From Demequina lignilytica (GTDB lineage Bacteria > Actinomycetota > Actinomycetes > Actinomycetales > Demequinaceae): a DNA stretch of 64,000 bases. The position numbers and the translations under genes are program-made. Position 1 is the stretch's first letter; every line of letters starts with the position of its first letter. Shown one piece after another: positions 8,705 to 17,674 of this stretch. The DNA lies in the NCBI RefSeq assembly GCF_030418305.1, contig NZ_JAUHPX010000008.1:1-64000 (forward strand), read 5' to 3'. The notes under the pieces were generated by a model. That model was not told the origin of the DNA, did not search any database, and saw only the letters and a list, made by a program, of their open reading frames with translations.

Positions 8705-11113
8705 ATGGCGACCTTCACGCTCACGGACGGATGGACCTGCGGTCCCTTCCGCGGACCCTTCGCCGCGATCGGCGGCCCGGCGGACGATGCGGCGGTGTCC
8801 CTGCCGCACGATGCGATGCGCGGGCTCGAACGATCGCCCGACGTGCCGGCGCGCGGCGCCGCCGCCTACCACCCGGGCGCCGCCGTCAGCTACCGGCGCC
8901 GCCTCGACGTCCCCGCCGCCTGGGCGGACCGGGTGGTCCGCCTCGAGGTCCAGGGCGCCTTCCGGCACGCGCAGGTGTTCGTGAACGACCAGCTCGCCGG
9001 CTCGCGGGCGGAGGGGTACGCGCGCTTCTGGGTGGACCTCACGCCGTTCCTGGTGGAGGGCGCCAACGAGCTGCGCATCGAGACCCGGGCCGGCGAGGAC
9101 TCCCGCTGGTACTCGGGCGCCGGCCTGCACCGGCCGGTGGTGCTGCACGTCGACCCGCTGATCCATGTCGCCCCCGACGGGGTCCGCGTCACCACGCTCG
9201 GCGTCGACGCGGGCGTCGCCGCGGTGGAGGTCGCCGTGACGGTCGCGAACGCGGGCCATCGCACTGCGACCACCCGCGTGGAGAGCGCGATCGATGCGCC
9301 CGACGGCGCCGGCCTCGACGCCGACTCCAGCCCCGTCACCCTCGCCCCGGGAGCGGTCACCACGGTCCGGCACCGGTACCACCTGGTCGACGCCGCGCTG
9401 TGGAGCGCGGACAGTCCGGCGCTCCACGTCGCGACCGTCTCCCTCGACAGCGACGCGTCGCCGGAGGTCGACCCCGACCCGCGCATCGTCCCGTTCGGCA
9501 TCCGCACCGTCACGGTGGACCCGCGCCGCGGCCTGCGCATCAACGGTGAGAGCGTGCTGCTCCGAGGCGCCTGCATCCATCACGACAACGGGCCGCTCGG
9601 TGGCGCCGCGTTCCCGCGCGCGGAGGAGCGCAGGATCGCGCTGCTCAAGGAGGCCGGCTTCAACGCGATCCGCACCGCGCACAACCCGGCGTCGCCGGCG
9701 ATGCTCGACGCGTGCGACCGGCTCGGCATGCTCGTGATGGACGAGGCCTTCGACATGTGGACGCGCGGCAAGACCACGATGGACTACTCGCTGGACTTCC
9801 CGCGGTGGTGGCGCGAGGACCTCGACGCGCTGGTCGCGAAGGACTACAACCACCCCAGCGTGATCATGTACTCGATCGGCAACGAGATCGTCGAGGTCGG
9901 CACCCCTCACGGGGCCGCCCTCAACCGCGAGCTCGCGGAGCACGTGCGCGCGCTCGACCCGACCCGGCCCGTCACCAACGGGATCAACGTCGCGCTCGCC
10001 GTGCTCGACGAGGTCGCGACGAACGCCGGGCTCAACGAGGGCATGGCGAACCCCGACCAGCCGTTCAACGCGCTGTCCGCCTCGGAGTCCGCGACCCGGC
10101 GCATCGAGGAGTCCGCGGCGGCGCTCGACGTGATCGGGCTGAACTACGCCGACTCGCGCTACGCGCTCGACGCGGAGCTCCACCCGCACCGCGTGCTGGT
10201 CGGCTCCGAGACCTTCCCCGCGCAGATCGGGACGCTGTGGCCGCTGGTCGAGGAGCACCCGCACGTGATCGGCGACTTCACCTGGACCGGGTGGGACTAT
10301 CTGGGCGAGGTCGGCATCGGCGCGGTCGCGTATGCGGAGGACAAGCCCGAGCTGGTCGGGCTCGAGCGGGAGTACCCCTATCTCACCGCGTGGTGCGGCG
10401 ACCTCGACCTCACCGGCTGGCGGCGCCCCGTGTCCTTCTACCGCGAGATCGTGTTCGGGCTGCGGACCGAGCCCTGCATCGCGGTGCGGCGTCCCTCGCG
10501 CGCGGCGCATACGGTGGCGCTCGCGACCCCGTGGGCCTGGTCGGACACCGTGTCGAGCTGGACGTGGCGGGGCTTCGAGGGCGCGGCCGTGGCCGTCGAG
10601 GTCTACGCCGACGCCGACGAGGTGGTGCTCGAGCTCGACGGCGTCGAGGTCGGCCGTACCCCCGTCGGGGAGCGCATGCCGCGCGTCGCGGACCTGGACA
10701 TCGAGTACCGCCCCGGCACCCTGGTCGCCGTCGCCCTGCGCGGAGGGGCGGAGGTCGGGCGCACGTCGCTGGTCACCGCGGCCGAGCCGGCGCTCACCGC
10801 GTCCGCCGACCGCACCGCGCTCGCGGCGGGCGTGCGCGATCTCGCGTACGTCGCGATCGAGCTGCGGGACGCGGCGGGGGTGCTCGTGATGGACGCCGAT
10901 GTGCCCGTCACCGTGACCGTGGACGGGGCCGGCACGCTCGCGGGCATGTGCAGCGCGAACCCGTCGACGGAGGAGCGCTTCACCGATGCGGCCTGGGACA
11001 CCTTCGACGGCCGCGCGCTCGCGGTGATCGAGGCCGGGGAGCCGGGGGAGATCGTGGTGACCGCGACGGCGCCGGGCATGGAGCCCGCCCGCGTCGTGCT
11101 CGCCGTCCGCTGA
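8705..11113 (+). CDS. GH2 beta-galactosidase
   Basis: Retaining glycosidase of family GH2, 802 aa, no signal peptide, so it probably hydrolyses imported galacto-oligosaccharides in the cytosol. Start after GAGGAGACA. Domain order: GH2 sugar-binding N-terminal domain (~1-165), immunoglobulin-like domain (~170-275), TIM barrel (~280-585) with acid/base Glu394 in YSIGNEIVEV and nucleophile Glu502 in VGSETFPAQ, then DUF4982-like and C-terminal Ig-like domains. The length and DUF4982 tail match the actinobacterial beta-galactosidase subgroup. A beta-glucuronidase is the main alternative; the galactanase nearby favours galactose. Confidence 0.88.
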   Translation: MATFTLTDGWTCGPFRGPFAAIGGPADDAAVSLPHDAMRGLERSPDVPARGAAAYHPGAAVSYRRRLDVPAAWADRVVRLEVQGAFRHAQVFVNDQLAGSRAEGYARFWVDLTPFLVEGANELRIETRAGEDSRWYSGAGLHRPVVLHVDPLIHVAPDGVRVTTLGVDAGVAAVEVAVTVANAGHRTATTRVESAIDAPDGAGLDADSSPVTLAPGAVTTVRHRYHLVDAALWSADSPALHVATVSLDSDASPEVDPDPRIVPFGIRTVTVDPRRGLRINGESVLLRGACIHHDNGPLGGAAFPRAEERRIALLKEAGFNAIRTAHNPASPAMLDACDRLGMLVMDEAFDMWTRGKTTMDYSLDFPRWWREDLDALVAKDYNHPSVIMYSIGNEIVEVGTPHGAALNRELAEHVRALDPTRPVTNGINVALAVLDEVATNAGLNEGMANPDQPFNALSASESATRRIEESAAALDVIGLNYADSRYALDAELHPHRVLVGSETFPAQIGTLWPLVEEHPHVIGDFTWTGWDYLGEVGIGAVAYAEDKPELVGLEREYPYLTAWCGDLDLTGWRRPVSFYREIVFGLRTEPCIAVRRPSRAAHTVALATPWAWSDTVSSWTWRGFEGAAVAVEVYADADEVVLELDGVEVGRTPVGERMPRVADLDIEYRPGTLVAVALRGGAEVGRTSLVTAAEPALTASADRTALAAGVRDLAYVAIELRDAAGVLVMDADVPVTVTVDGAGTLAGMCSANPSTEERFTDAAWDTFDGRALAVIEAGEPGEIVVTATAPGMEPARVVLAVR

Positions 11114-11155
11114 TCGCCGATGCCCTGGGGAGGATGCGGTTCGCCCGCCCGCGGC

Positions 11156-11161
11156 TAGGCT
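11156..11161 (+). promoter_or_regulatory. -10 box of leaderless etfB
   Basis: TAGGCT is followed by 7 bases and then the etfB ATG at 11169. This places the transcription start on or next to the start codon. No Shine-Dalgarno is present. Confidence 0.6.
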
Positions 11162-11168
11162 GGCACCT

Positions 11169-11957
11169 ATGCGCATCCTGGTGACGGTCAAGTTCGTCCC
11201 CGACCTGCAGTCCCAGCGGTCCTTCACGGACGGCGCGGTGACGCGGACCGGCGACGACGGCACGATGAACGAGCTCGACGAGAACGCCGTCGAGGCGGCC
11301 CTCCAGCTCAAGGAGGCCGCGGGCGAGGGCGAGGTCTACGCCCTCACCGTGGGCGGGGACGATGCGGTGGCGGCGGTCCGCAAGGCCCTGCAGCTCGGCG
11401 TCGATCACGCCATCCATGTCTCCGACGCGGGCATCGCGGGCTCCGACGTGTTCGGCACGGCCGCGGTGATCGCGGCCGCCGTCCGCAAGGTCCACGACGA
11501 GGCGCCGCTCGACCTGGTCATCACGGGCATGGCCGCACTCGACGGGCTCACGTCCATGCTGCCCACCGCGCTCGCGGCCGACCTGGGCTGGTCGCAGCTC
11601 ACGCTCGCATCGGGGCTCACGGTGGAGGACGGGACGGCCACGATCGTGCGCCACCTGCCCGACGCGCACGAGAACGTCGCCGCGCCGCTGCCCGCGGTCG
11701 TGTCCGTGACCGACGAGGCGAACAAGCCGCGCTACCCCAACTTCAAGCTCATCATGGCGGCGCGCTCCAAGCCCGTCGCCACCTGGACGCTCGCGGACCT
11801 GGGCGTCGACGCATCGTCCGTCGGCGCGGGCGCCGCCCGCACCGTGGTGGTGGACGCCTCGCCGCGCCCGCCGCGGGAGAACCGCGTCACCGTCACCGAC
11901 ACGGGGGAGGGCGGCGTCGCGCTCGCCGACTTCCTCATCGAGAAGGGGCTCGCATGA
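11169..11957 (+). CDS. etfB: Electron transfer flavoprotein beta subunit
   Basis: Small subunit of the heterodimeric flavoprotein that passes electrons from acyl-CoA and related dehydrogenases to the membrane; 262 aa. Begins MRILVTVKFVPD, the ETF-beta hallmark, and keeps ALQLKEAAGEG and VTDEANKPRYPNF. It overlaps etfA by 4 bases (ATGA). The start appears leaderless. In actinobacteria etfBA commonly lies near iscS-mnmA-ligA, and all of those genes occur in this window. Confidence 0.95.
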   Translation: MRILVTVKFVPDLQSQRSFTDGAVTRTGDDGTMNELDENAVEAALQLKEAAGEGEVYALTVGGDDAVAAVRKALQLGVDHAIHVSDAGIAGSDVFGTAAVIAAAVRKVHDEAPLDLVITGMAALDGLTSMLPTALAADLGWSQLTLASGLTVEDGTATIVRHLPDAHENVAAPLPAVVSVTDEANKPRYPNFKLIMAARSKPVATWTLADLGVDASSVGAGAARTVVVDASPRPPRENRVTVTDTGEGGVALADFLIEKGLA

Positions 11958-12907
11958 CCACCGTCGCCGTCCTGGTCGAGGCCCGCGGGGGAGAGGCCAC
12001 CCAGCCCACCCACGAGGCCATCACGCTCGCGCGGACACTCGGCACGCCCGTCGCCGTGTGGCTCGGCGGCGCGCCCGATCCCGCGCAGAACGCCAGGCTC
12101 GGCATTCACGGCGCCGCCGAGGTGCGCGTGGTGCCCGCCGCCGATGAGGCGCGCCAGCCCGCGCGTGCCGCTGCGGCGCTCGCGGCCGCAACGCAGGACG
12201 CTGACATCGTCCTCATGATCTCGACCTTCGTGAACAAGGAGATCGCGACCCGGCTCGCGCTGCTCACGGGCGCGGGCGTCGTGGTCGACGCCGCGGGCGT
12301 GGAGCTGGTCGACGGTCACGTCGAGACCCTGCAGACCGTGTTCGCCGCGACCTGGGACGTCCGCACGCGGATCGCGGCCGACAAGGCGATCGTCGCGGTG
12401 CGACCGAACACGACTCTCGCCTCGCCCGCCGAGGAGACCGGCGCCGCGACCACCGTCGTGGTCGACGTCGAGCTGCCGGAGGTCGCCGAGACGATCGTCT
12501 CCGTCGAGCCCGTGCCGGCGTCCGAGGGCGTGCCGCTCGCCGAGGCCCCCGTGGTGGTCTCGGGCGGTCGCGGCACCAACGGCGACTACGCGCTGGTGAG
12601 CGAGCTGGCGGAGCTGCTCGGCGGCGCCGTGGGCGCGTCCCGCGACGCGACGGACGAGGGCTGGATCTCCCACGAGCACATGGTGGGCCAGACCGGCACC
12701 ACGGTCACGCCGGCGCTCTACGTGGCCTGCGGCATCTCGGGCGCGGTCCATCACCGCGGCGGCATGCAGGCCTCGGGCACCATCGTGGCGGTCAACATCG
12801 ATCCCGACGCCCCGATCTTCGAGATCGCGGACTTCGGTGTGGTGGGCGACCTGAACGACGTGCTGCCGCAGGCGATCGCCCGCATCGAGGAGCACCGCCG
12901 CGGCTGA
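11954..12907 (+). CDS. etfA: Electron transfer flavoprotein alpha subunit
   Basis: Large subunit of ETF, 317 aa, coupled to etfB. The C-terminal FAD-binding half is clear: VVSGGRGTNGDY, GASRDATDEGWI, QTGTTVTPALYVACGISGAVHH and VNIDPDAPIFEIADFGVVGD. The N-terminal half is the less conserved alpha/beta domain. It ends 7 bases before the convergent small gene, with no hairpin between. Confidence 0.95.
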   Translation: MTTVAVLVEARGGEATQPTHEAITLARTLGTPVAVWLGGAPDPAQNARLGIHGAAEVRVVPAADEARQPARAAAALAAATQDADIVLMISTFVNKEIATRLALLTGAGVVVDAAGVELVDGHVETLQTVFAATWDVRTRIAADKAIVAVRPNTTLASPAEETGAATTVVVDVELPEVAETIVSVEPVPASEGVPLAEAPVVVSGGRGTNGDYALVSELAELLGGAVGASRDATDEGWISHEHMVGQTGTTVTPALYVACGISGAVHHRGGMQASGTIVAVNIDPDAPIFEIADFGVVGDLNDVLPQAIARIEEHRRG

Positions 12908-12913
12908 GCGGCC

Positions 12914-13315
12914 TCAGAACAGCGAGTCCTGCTCCCCGAGGTAGCCCGGGTTGCCGATCGGCTCGACCTTCGCCCCGACCGGGGTGTGGCGCTGGATGAA
13001 CACGTGCGAGCGGGGCTGTCCCACCTCCTGGGCGAGCACGTACACCGCGTGGTGGTCCTCGTCGCCGGCCTTCACCATGCCGTCCCACCGGACCGCGACG
13101 CGCTCGGCGCCGCTCGCGCCCGCGCCCTTGCGCGCCGCGCGCACGCCGGCCTCGACGGTCGCCGCCTCGTAGCGGGTGATGGTGCTCTGACCCGTGCCCT
13201 TCTCCGCGATCATCGCCGGATCGAGCGTCGCGCCCGACGCGAGCTCCTGCATCGCGTGCTCGAGCACGGAGAAGACCAGGCGGTGCAGCGACTCGCCCCC
13301 GGGGATGCCGGCCAT
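12914..13315 (-). CDS. Uncharacterised 133-aa protein
   Basis: Not recognised. The start at 13315 is chosen because it lies 2 bases past the stop codon of the upstream SDR gene and uses a GGAAGGAC ribosome site inside it; an ORF start further upstream would overlap that gene. The protein is soluble and charged, has no signal peptide, and contains an Ala/Gly-rich middle and the phrase VFIQRHTPVGAKVEPIGNPG near its end. It is translationally coupled to the SDR, so the two are probably co-expressed. Confidence 0.6.
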   Translation of the reverse strand: MAGIPGGESLHRLVFSVLEHAMQELASGATLDPAMIAEKGTGQSTITRYEAATVEAGVRAARKGAGASGAERVAVRWDGMVKAGDEDHHAVYVLAQEVGQPRSHVFIQRHTPVGAKVEPIGNPGYLGEQDSLF

Positions 13316-13317
13316 GG

Positions 13318-14145
13318 TCAGTCCTTCCTGTCGATCGAGAGGGAGAGATCCTCCCACGCGTCGACCTCGGCGCCGAGCCGGTCGAGCTTGGCGCGGGTCT
13401 GGGTGACGGCGTGCGCGCCGCAGATCAGGTGCAGCGGCGGATCGGGCTCCTCGGCGAGCCGGAGCATGGCCTCCGCGGTCGCCGCGGGCGAGCCCGGCTG
13501 GTTACCCGGGAGCGCGTGGATGCGGTCCCAGAACGGCTTCATCACGGGCTCGTAGTCGGGAAGGATCTCCTGATTCTTCGCCCCCGACGGGATCCACAGC
13601 GTGCGGATCGGGCCCGGTTCGAGCACCGTGACCCGGATCCCGAGGTGTGAGACCTCGGCGCTGAGCGCCTCCATGAACCCCGACACCGCATGCTTGGCGG
13701 CGCAGTAGTAGCCGAGGCCCGCGGAGCCGCGCACCCCCGCGATCGAGGAGACGGTGAAGATGTGGCCCGAGCGCTGGGCGCGCAGATGCGGCAGCAGCGC
13801 GGTGGTGACCTTGGCGGCGCCCCAGAAGTTCGCGTCCATGACCTCCTGGGCATCCTCCTGCCCGGACTCCTCGATGGTCGAGAAGAAGCCGATCCCCGCG
13901 TTGTTGACCAGCACGTCGACGCGTCCGAACCGTGCGAGGGCGGCGTCTACCGCCGCGGCGACCTGGGAGTCGTCCCGCACCTCGAGCGGGAGGGTCAGGA
14001 CGGTGTCCGGGTAGGACGATGCCAGGCTCGCCAGGGTCTCGGGGCGGCGCGCTGTCGCCACGACCTGGTGGCCCGCGGCGGCGGCCGCCTCCGCGGTCGC
14101 CCGGCCGATGCCGGTGGAGCAGCCGGTGATGAACCAGACGGACAC
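13318..14145 (-). CDS. Short-chain dehydrogenase/reductase
   Basis: NAD(P)-dependent oxidoreductase of the classical SDR family, 275 aa. The Rossmann motif TGCSTGIG, the NNAG segment (VLVNNAGIGFF), Ser in FTVSSIAG and the YCAAK active site are all present. An arginine pair after the first strand (TARRPET) suggests NADPH. The substrate cannot be told from sequence. It is first gene of a two-gene unit with the 133-aa unknown. Confidence 0.88.
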   Translation of the reverse strand: MSVWFITGCSTGIGRATAEAAAAAGHQVVATARRPETLASLASSYPDTVLTLPLEVRDDSQVAAAVDAALARFGRVDVLVNNAGIGFFSTIEESGQEDAQEVMDANFWGAAKVTTALLPHLRAQRSGHIFTVSSIAGVRGSAGLGYYCAAKHAVSGFMEALSAEVSHLGIRVTVLEPGPIRTLWIPSGAKNQEILPDYEPVMKPFWDRIHALPGNQPGSPAATAEAMLRLAEEPDPPLHLICGAHAVTQTRAKLDRLGAEVDAWEDLSLSIDRKD

Positions 14146-14365
14146 GTGACCTCCTCGTAGGTGTCTCCCCTCACGGTAGCGGGCGAGGGTCCCGGGTCGG
14201 TCCGCGGGTCGGGTCGAGGACGGCGCGACGCGCGGGCGCCGAACGCTGTGATGTTGACGTCACGAAGAATTAACCAGGGATTTACGTGCCTGTTCCTCTA
14301 CAGGAAGGTTCGTGACACTCGGTGCTCCTAACGTTGCGTGGTCCCTACCCATGAAGGAGAAACCC

Positions 14366-17300
14366 ATGCGACGTCGCATCACCGCGACAGCTCTGCTGGG
14401 AGCCTTGGCAGGCTCCATCCTGGTCGCGAGTCCCGCGACCGCGGACACCCCCACCGACCTGTTCTTCTCGGAGTACGTGGAGGGATCGAGCGGCAGCAAC
14501 AAGGCCGTCGAGATCTTCAACGGCACCGGAACCGACGTCGACCTCGCCGGCTACTCGGTCGAGCTCTACTCCAACGGCCGCCTCGAGAGCGCGGGCGCGA
14601 CCTCCACCCTGAACCTTGCCGGCACCGTCGCCGACGGCGATGTCTGGGTGGTCGCGAACGGCTCGGCCAACCCGAGCATCCTCGATGTCGCGGACGTGAC
14701 CTCGGGGGTCGCGAACTTCAACGGCAACGACGCCGTGGTGCTGCGCCACGACGGCGCGATCATCGACATCCTCGGCACCCTAGGGGATGACACGGTCTGG
14801 GGCGCTGACGTGTCGCTGCAGCGAGGCACGACCATCTGCACGGGTTCGACCACGTACGTCGCCGGCGAGTGGACGGACGCGGGCGACATGGTCCACTCGG
14901 GTCTCGGGACCCACACGACCACGTGCTCCGGCACGGTGCCGGTCGACGCCGCTCCCACCGTGTCGGGCATCTCGCCCGTGGACGGCGCGCTCGGCGTCTC
15001 GACCACGGTCGCGCCGGTGGTGACGTTCTCGGAGCCGGTCGCCGTCAACGACGCGTTCACGCTCATGTGCGGATCCGATGACCTCGCGGTCACCGTCACC
15101 GGCGGCCCGACGGAGTACACGGTCACCCCGGACGCCGCGCTCGCGCTCGGTGCCGAGTGCACCCTCTCCGTCGAGCCGACCAAGGTCGAGGACCTCGACG
15201 GCGACGCCGACCAGATGGCTGCGGCGTTCGAGTCGACCTTCTCCGTCACCGAGGGCGTCATCCCGATCGGTCAGATCCAGGGCGACTCCGACATCAGCCC
15301 CTACGCGGGCCAGGTCGTGTCCTTCGAGGGTGTCGTGGTGGCCGACCACGAGGGCGCGAGCCCCGCGCTGCGCGGCTTCTTCGTGCAGTCGCGTGACGGC
15401 GAGGGCGACGGCGACGCCGCGACCTCCGAGGGCATCTTCGTGTTCAACGCCGGCGCAGACGAGGTGTCCCTGGGCGACGAGGTGGCCGTCACCGGCACCG
15501 TCTCCGAGTACTTCGGCCAGACCCAGGTGAGCTACGCGGACGTCGAGGTGCTGGCGACCGGCGCGACGGTGACCCCGGCCGCGCTCGCGCTGCCGTTCGA
15601 CTCCGCCGACGAGCCCGAGGCCTACGAGGGCATGCTGGTGACGTTCGAGGAGACGCTCACCGTGACCGAGATCTACCTGCTCGGGCGTTTCAACGAGGTG
15701 ACCGTGTCCGGGGCGGGCCGCCTCGACCAGCCCTCGGCCGTCGTGTCCCCGGGCGAGGACGTCATCGCGCTGCAGGCCGCCAACGACCTGAACAAGATCA
15801 AGGTCGACGACGGGTTCGACGCGCAGAACCTCGACCCGATGGGACGCGGAGGCGACCCGCTGAGCGCGGACAACACGCTGCGCGGCGGCGACACCATCTC
15901 CGGCCTCACCGGCGTCCTCACCTACACCTGGGCGGGCAGCTCGGCCTCGGGCAACACCTGGCGCGTGCGCCCGGCCGCCGAGGAGTTCGTGTTCGACGCG
16001 ACCAACCCGCGTCCGACCGAGGCCCCCGAGGTCGGCGGCGACATCACGGTGGCGAGCTTCAACGTGCTCAACTACTTCCTGACCATCGACGAGGGCTCGG
16101 ACGTGTGCGGCCCCGTCGGTGACGAGCAGGGGTGCCGCGGAGCCGACTCGGTGCTCGAGCTCGAGCGCCAGACGGCCAAGCTGGTCCAGGCGCTCCTCGC
16201 GCTCGACGCCGACGTGATCGGCATCATGGAGATGGAGAACTCGCCCGGCGTCGAGCCGCTCGCGGCCCTCGCCGCCGCCATGAACGAGGAGCTCGGGGCC
16301 GAGGTCTACGACTACGTCGACACCGGCGTGGTGGGCACCGACACCATCCGGGTCGGCTTCCTCTACGACGCCACGACGGTCGCGGAGGAGGGCGCGTTCG
16401 CCGTCCTCGACAGCTCCGTCGACGCGAGGTTCGACGACGACCGCAACCGCCCGTCGATCGCGCAGTCCTTCGTGGATGGCGAGGGGGAGGTGCTGACGGT
16501 CGTGGCCAACCACTGGAAGTCCAAGAGCTGCACCGGGGCCACCGGCCTCGACGCGGACCAGGGCGACGGCGCGAGCTGCTGGAACGCGACCCGCACCGCG
16601 GGCGCGGAGGCTCTGGTCGACTGGCTCGGCACGGACCCGACCGGCGTGGACGACCCCGACGTCATCGTCATGGGCGACCTCAACTCGTACGGCATGGAGG
16701 ACCCGATCCAGGTGCTGCGCGACGCCGGCTACGTCGAGCTCGGCGGCGGCGACTACTCCTACGTGTACGACGGCCAGTGGGGCTCGCTGGACTACTCCTT
16801 CGCCTCGGCCTCGATGGCGGAGCAGGTCACCGGCTCGGCCCACTTCCACATCAACGCTGACGAGCCCAGCGTGCTCGACTACAACACGGACTACCAGACC
16901 GCGGAGCAGATCGAGAGCCTCTACGCGGCCGACATGTACCGGACCTCGGACCACGACCCGGTGCTGATCGGCCTGTCGCTCGGGGACACGGAGGAGCCGA
17001 CCGGCCCCTCCGGCGTCACCTTCCGCGACATCTCCGGCGTGACGGGCGCCGAGGACTTCACCGCCTTCTTCGACGAGATCACCTGGATGGGTGCCGTCGG
17101 GATCTCGACCGGGTGGAAGAAGTCGGACGGCACCTACGTGTTCCGTCCGCTGGCACAAGCCTCGCGCGAGGCCGTGGCGGCGTTCCTCTACCGCCTCGCC
17201 GGGTCGCCCGAGTTCACCGCTCCCACGACGCCGACCTTCACCGACGTCACCACCTCGAACCCCTTCTACACGGAGATCGAGTGGATGGCGGCCGAGGGCA

Positions 17301-17587
17301 TCACCACCGGCTGGGCGGACGGCACGTACCGCCCGAAGTCGTCGATCAGCCGCGACGCGGTGGTCGTCTTCCTGTACCGCTACCTGGGGGTCTCGGGATA
17401 CACCGGGCCGTCCACGCCCACGTTCTCGGACGTGCAGCCCGGCAGCACCTACTACACGGAGATCGAGTGGGCCGCCGCGGCGGGCATCACCACGGGCTGG
17501 TCGGACGGCACGTTCCGTCCCACGGCCAAGATCACCCGTGACGCGATCGCGGCGTTCCTGTACCGCGTGGCGCACGCGACCATCTGA
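14366..17587 (+). CDS. SLH-anchored ExeM/NucH-type extracellular nuclease
   Basis: Predicted secreted DNase held on the cell wall, 1073 aa. The start at 14366 follows AAGGAGAAA and gives a good signal peptide (ending ATADT). Domains in order: lamin-tail domain (~30-140, SEYVEGSSGSNKAVEIFNG), Big_5-like Ig domain (~195-300), OB-fold (~310-420), endonuclease/exonuclease/phosphatase domain (~558-870) with FNVLNYF, VVANHWKSKSC, DVIVMGDLNSYG and SDHDPVLIG, and three S-layer homology repeats (~885-1073, each with an ITTGW-like core). The family releases nucleotides from DNA. In this genome the bases could feed the purine pathway downstream. In the 220-base leader (14146-14365), TTGACG at 14254 may be part of a promoter. 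Confidence 0.9.
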   Translation: MRRRITATALLGALAGSILVASPATADTPTDLFFSEYVEGSSGSNKAVEIFNGTGTDVDLAGYSVELYSNGRLESAGATSTLNLAGTVADGDVWVVANGSANPSILDVADVTSGVANFNGNDAVVLRHDGAIIDILGTLGDDTVWGADVSLQRGTTICTGSTTYVAGEWTDAGDMVHSGLGTHTTTCSGTVPVDAAPTVSGISPVDGALGVSTTVAPVVTFSEPVAVNDAFTLMCGSDDLAVTVTGGPTEYTVTPDAALALGAECTLSVEPTKVEDLDGDADQMAAAFESTFSVTEGVIPIGQIQGDSDISPYAGQVVSFEGVVVADHEGASPALRGFFVQSRDGEGDGDAATSEGIFVFNAGADEVSLGDEVAVTGTVSEYFGQTQVSYADVEVLATGATVTPAALALPFDSADEPEAYEGMLVTFEETLTVTEIYLLGRFNEVTVSGAGRLDQPSAVVSPGEDVIALQAANDLNKIKVDDGFDAQNLDPMGRGGDPLSADNTLRGGDTISGLTGVLTYTWAGSSASGNTWRVRPAAEEFVFDATNPRPTEAPEVGGDITVASFNVLNYFLTIDEGSDVCGPVGDEQGCRGADSVLELERQTAKLVQALLALDADVIGIMEMENSPGVEPLAALAAAMNEELGAEVYDYVDTGVVGTDTIRVGFLYDATTVAEEGAFAVLDSSVDARFDDDRNRPSIAQSFVDGEGEVLTVVANHWKSKSCTGATGLDADQGDGASCWNATRTAGAEALVDWLGTDPTGVDDPDVIVMGDLNSYGMEDPIQVLRDAGYVELGGGDYSYVYDGQWGSLDYSFASASMAEQVTGSAHFHINADEPSVLDYNTDYQTAEQIESLYAADMYRTSDHDPVLIGLSLGDTEEPTGPSGVTFRDISGVTGAEDFTAFFDEITWMGAVGISTGWKKSDGTYVFRPLAQASREAVAAFLYRLAGSPEFTAPTTPTFTDVTTSNPFYTEIEWMAAEGITTGWADGTYRPKSSISRDAVVVFLYRYLGVSGYTGPSTPTFSDVQPGSTYYTEIEWAAAAGITTGWSDGTFRPTAKITRDAIAAFLYRVAHATI

Positions 17588-17600
17588 TCGCATCGACACC

Positions 17601-17637
17601 GACGGCGCCCGTCCCCAGCTCGGGGGCGGGCGCCGTC
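17601..17637 (+). terminator. Terminator hairpin after the nuclease gene
   Basis: An 11-bp GC-rich stem, 17601-17611 with 17627-17637, has a further CCCC/GGGG pairing inside the loop. It lies 13 bases past the nuclease stop codon. Confidence 0.75.
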
Positions 17638-17661
17638 CGCGCCCCCGGCATCGTCCCGGCC

Positions 17662-17667
17662 TACGCT
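17662..17667 (+). promoter_or_regulatory. -10 box of leaderless cysteine desulfurase
   Basis: TACGCT lies 7 bases before the GTG start at 17675. There is no Shine-Dalgarno, which points to a leaderless transcript. Confidence 0.6.
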
Positions 17668-17674
17668 GGGAGCC

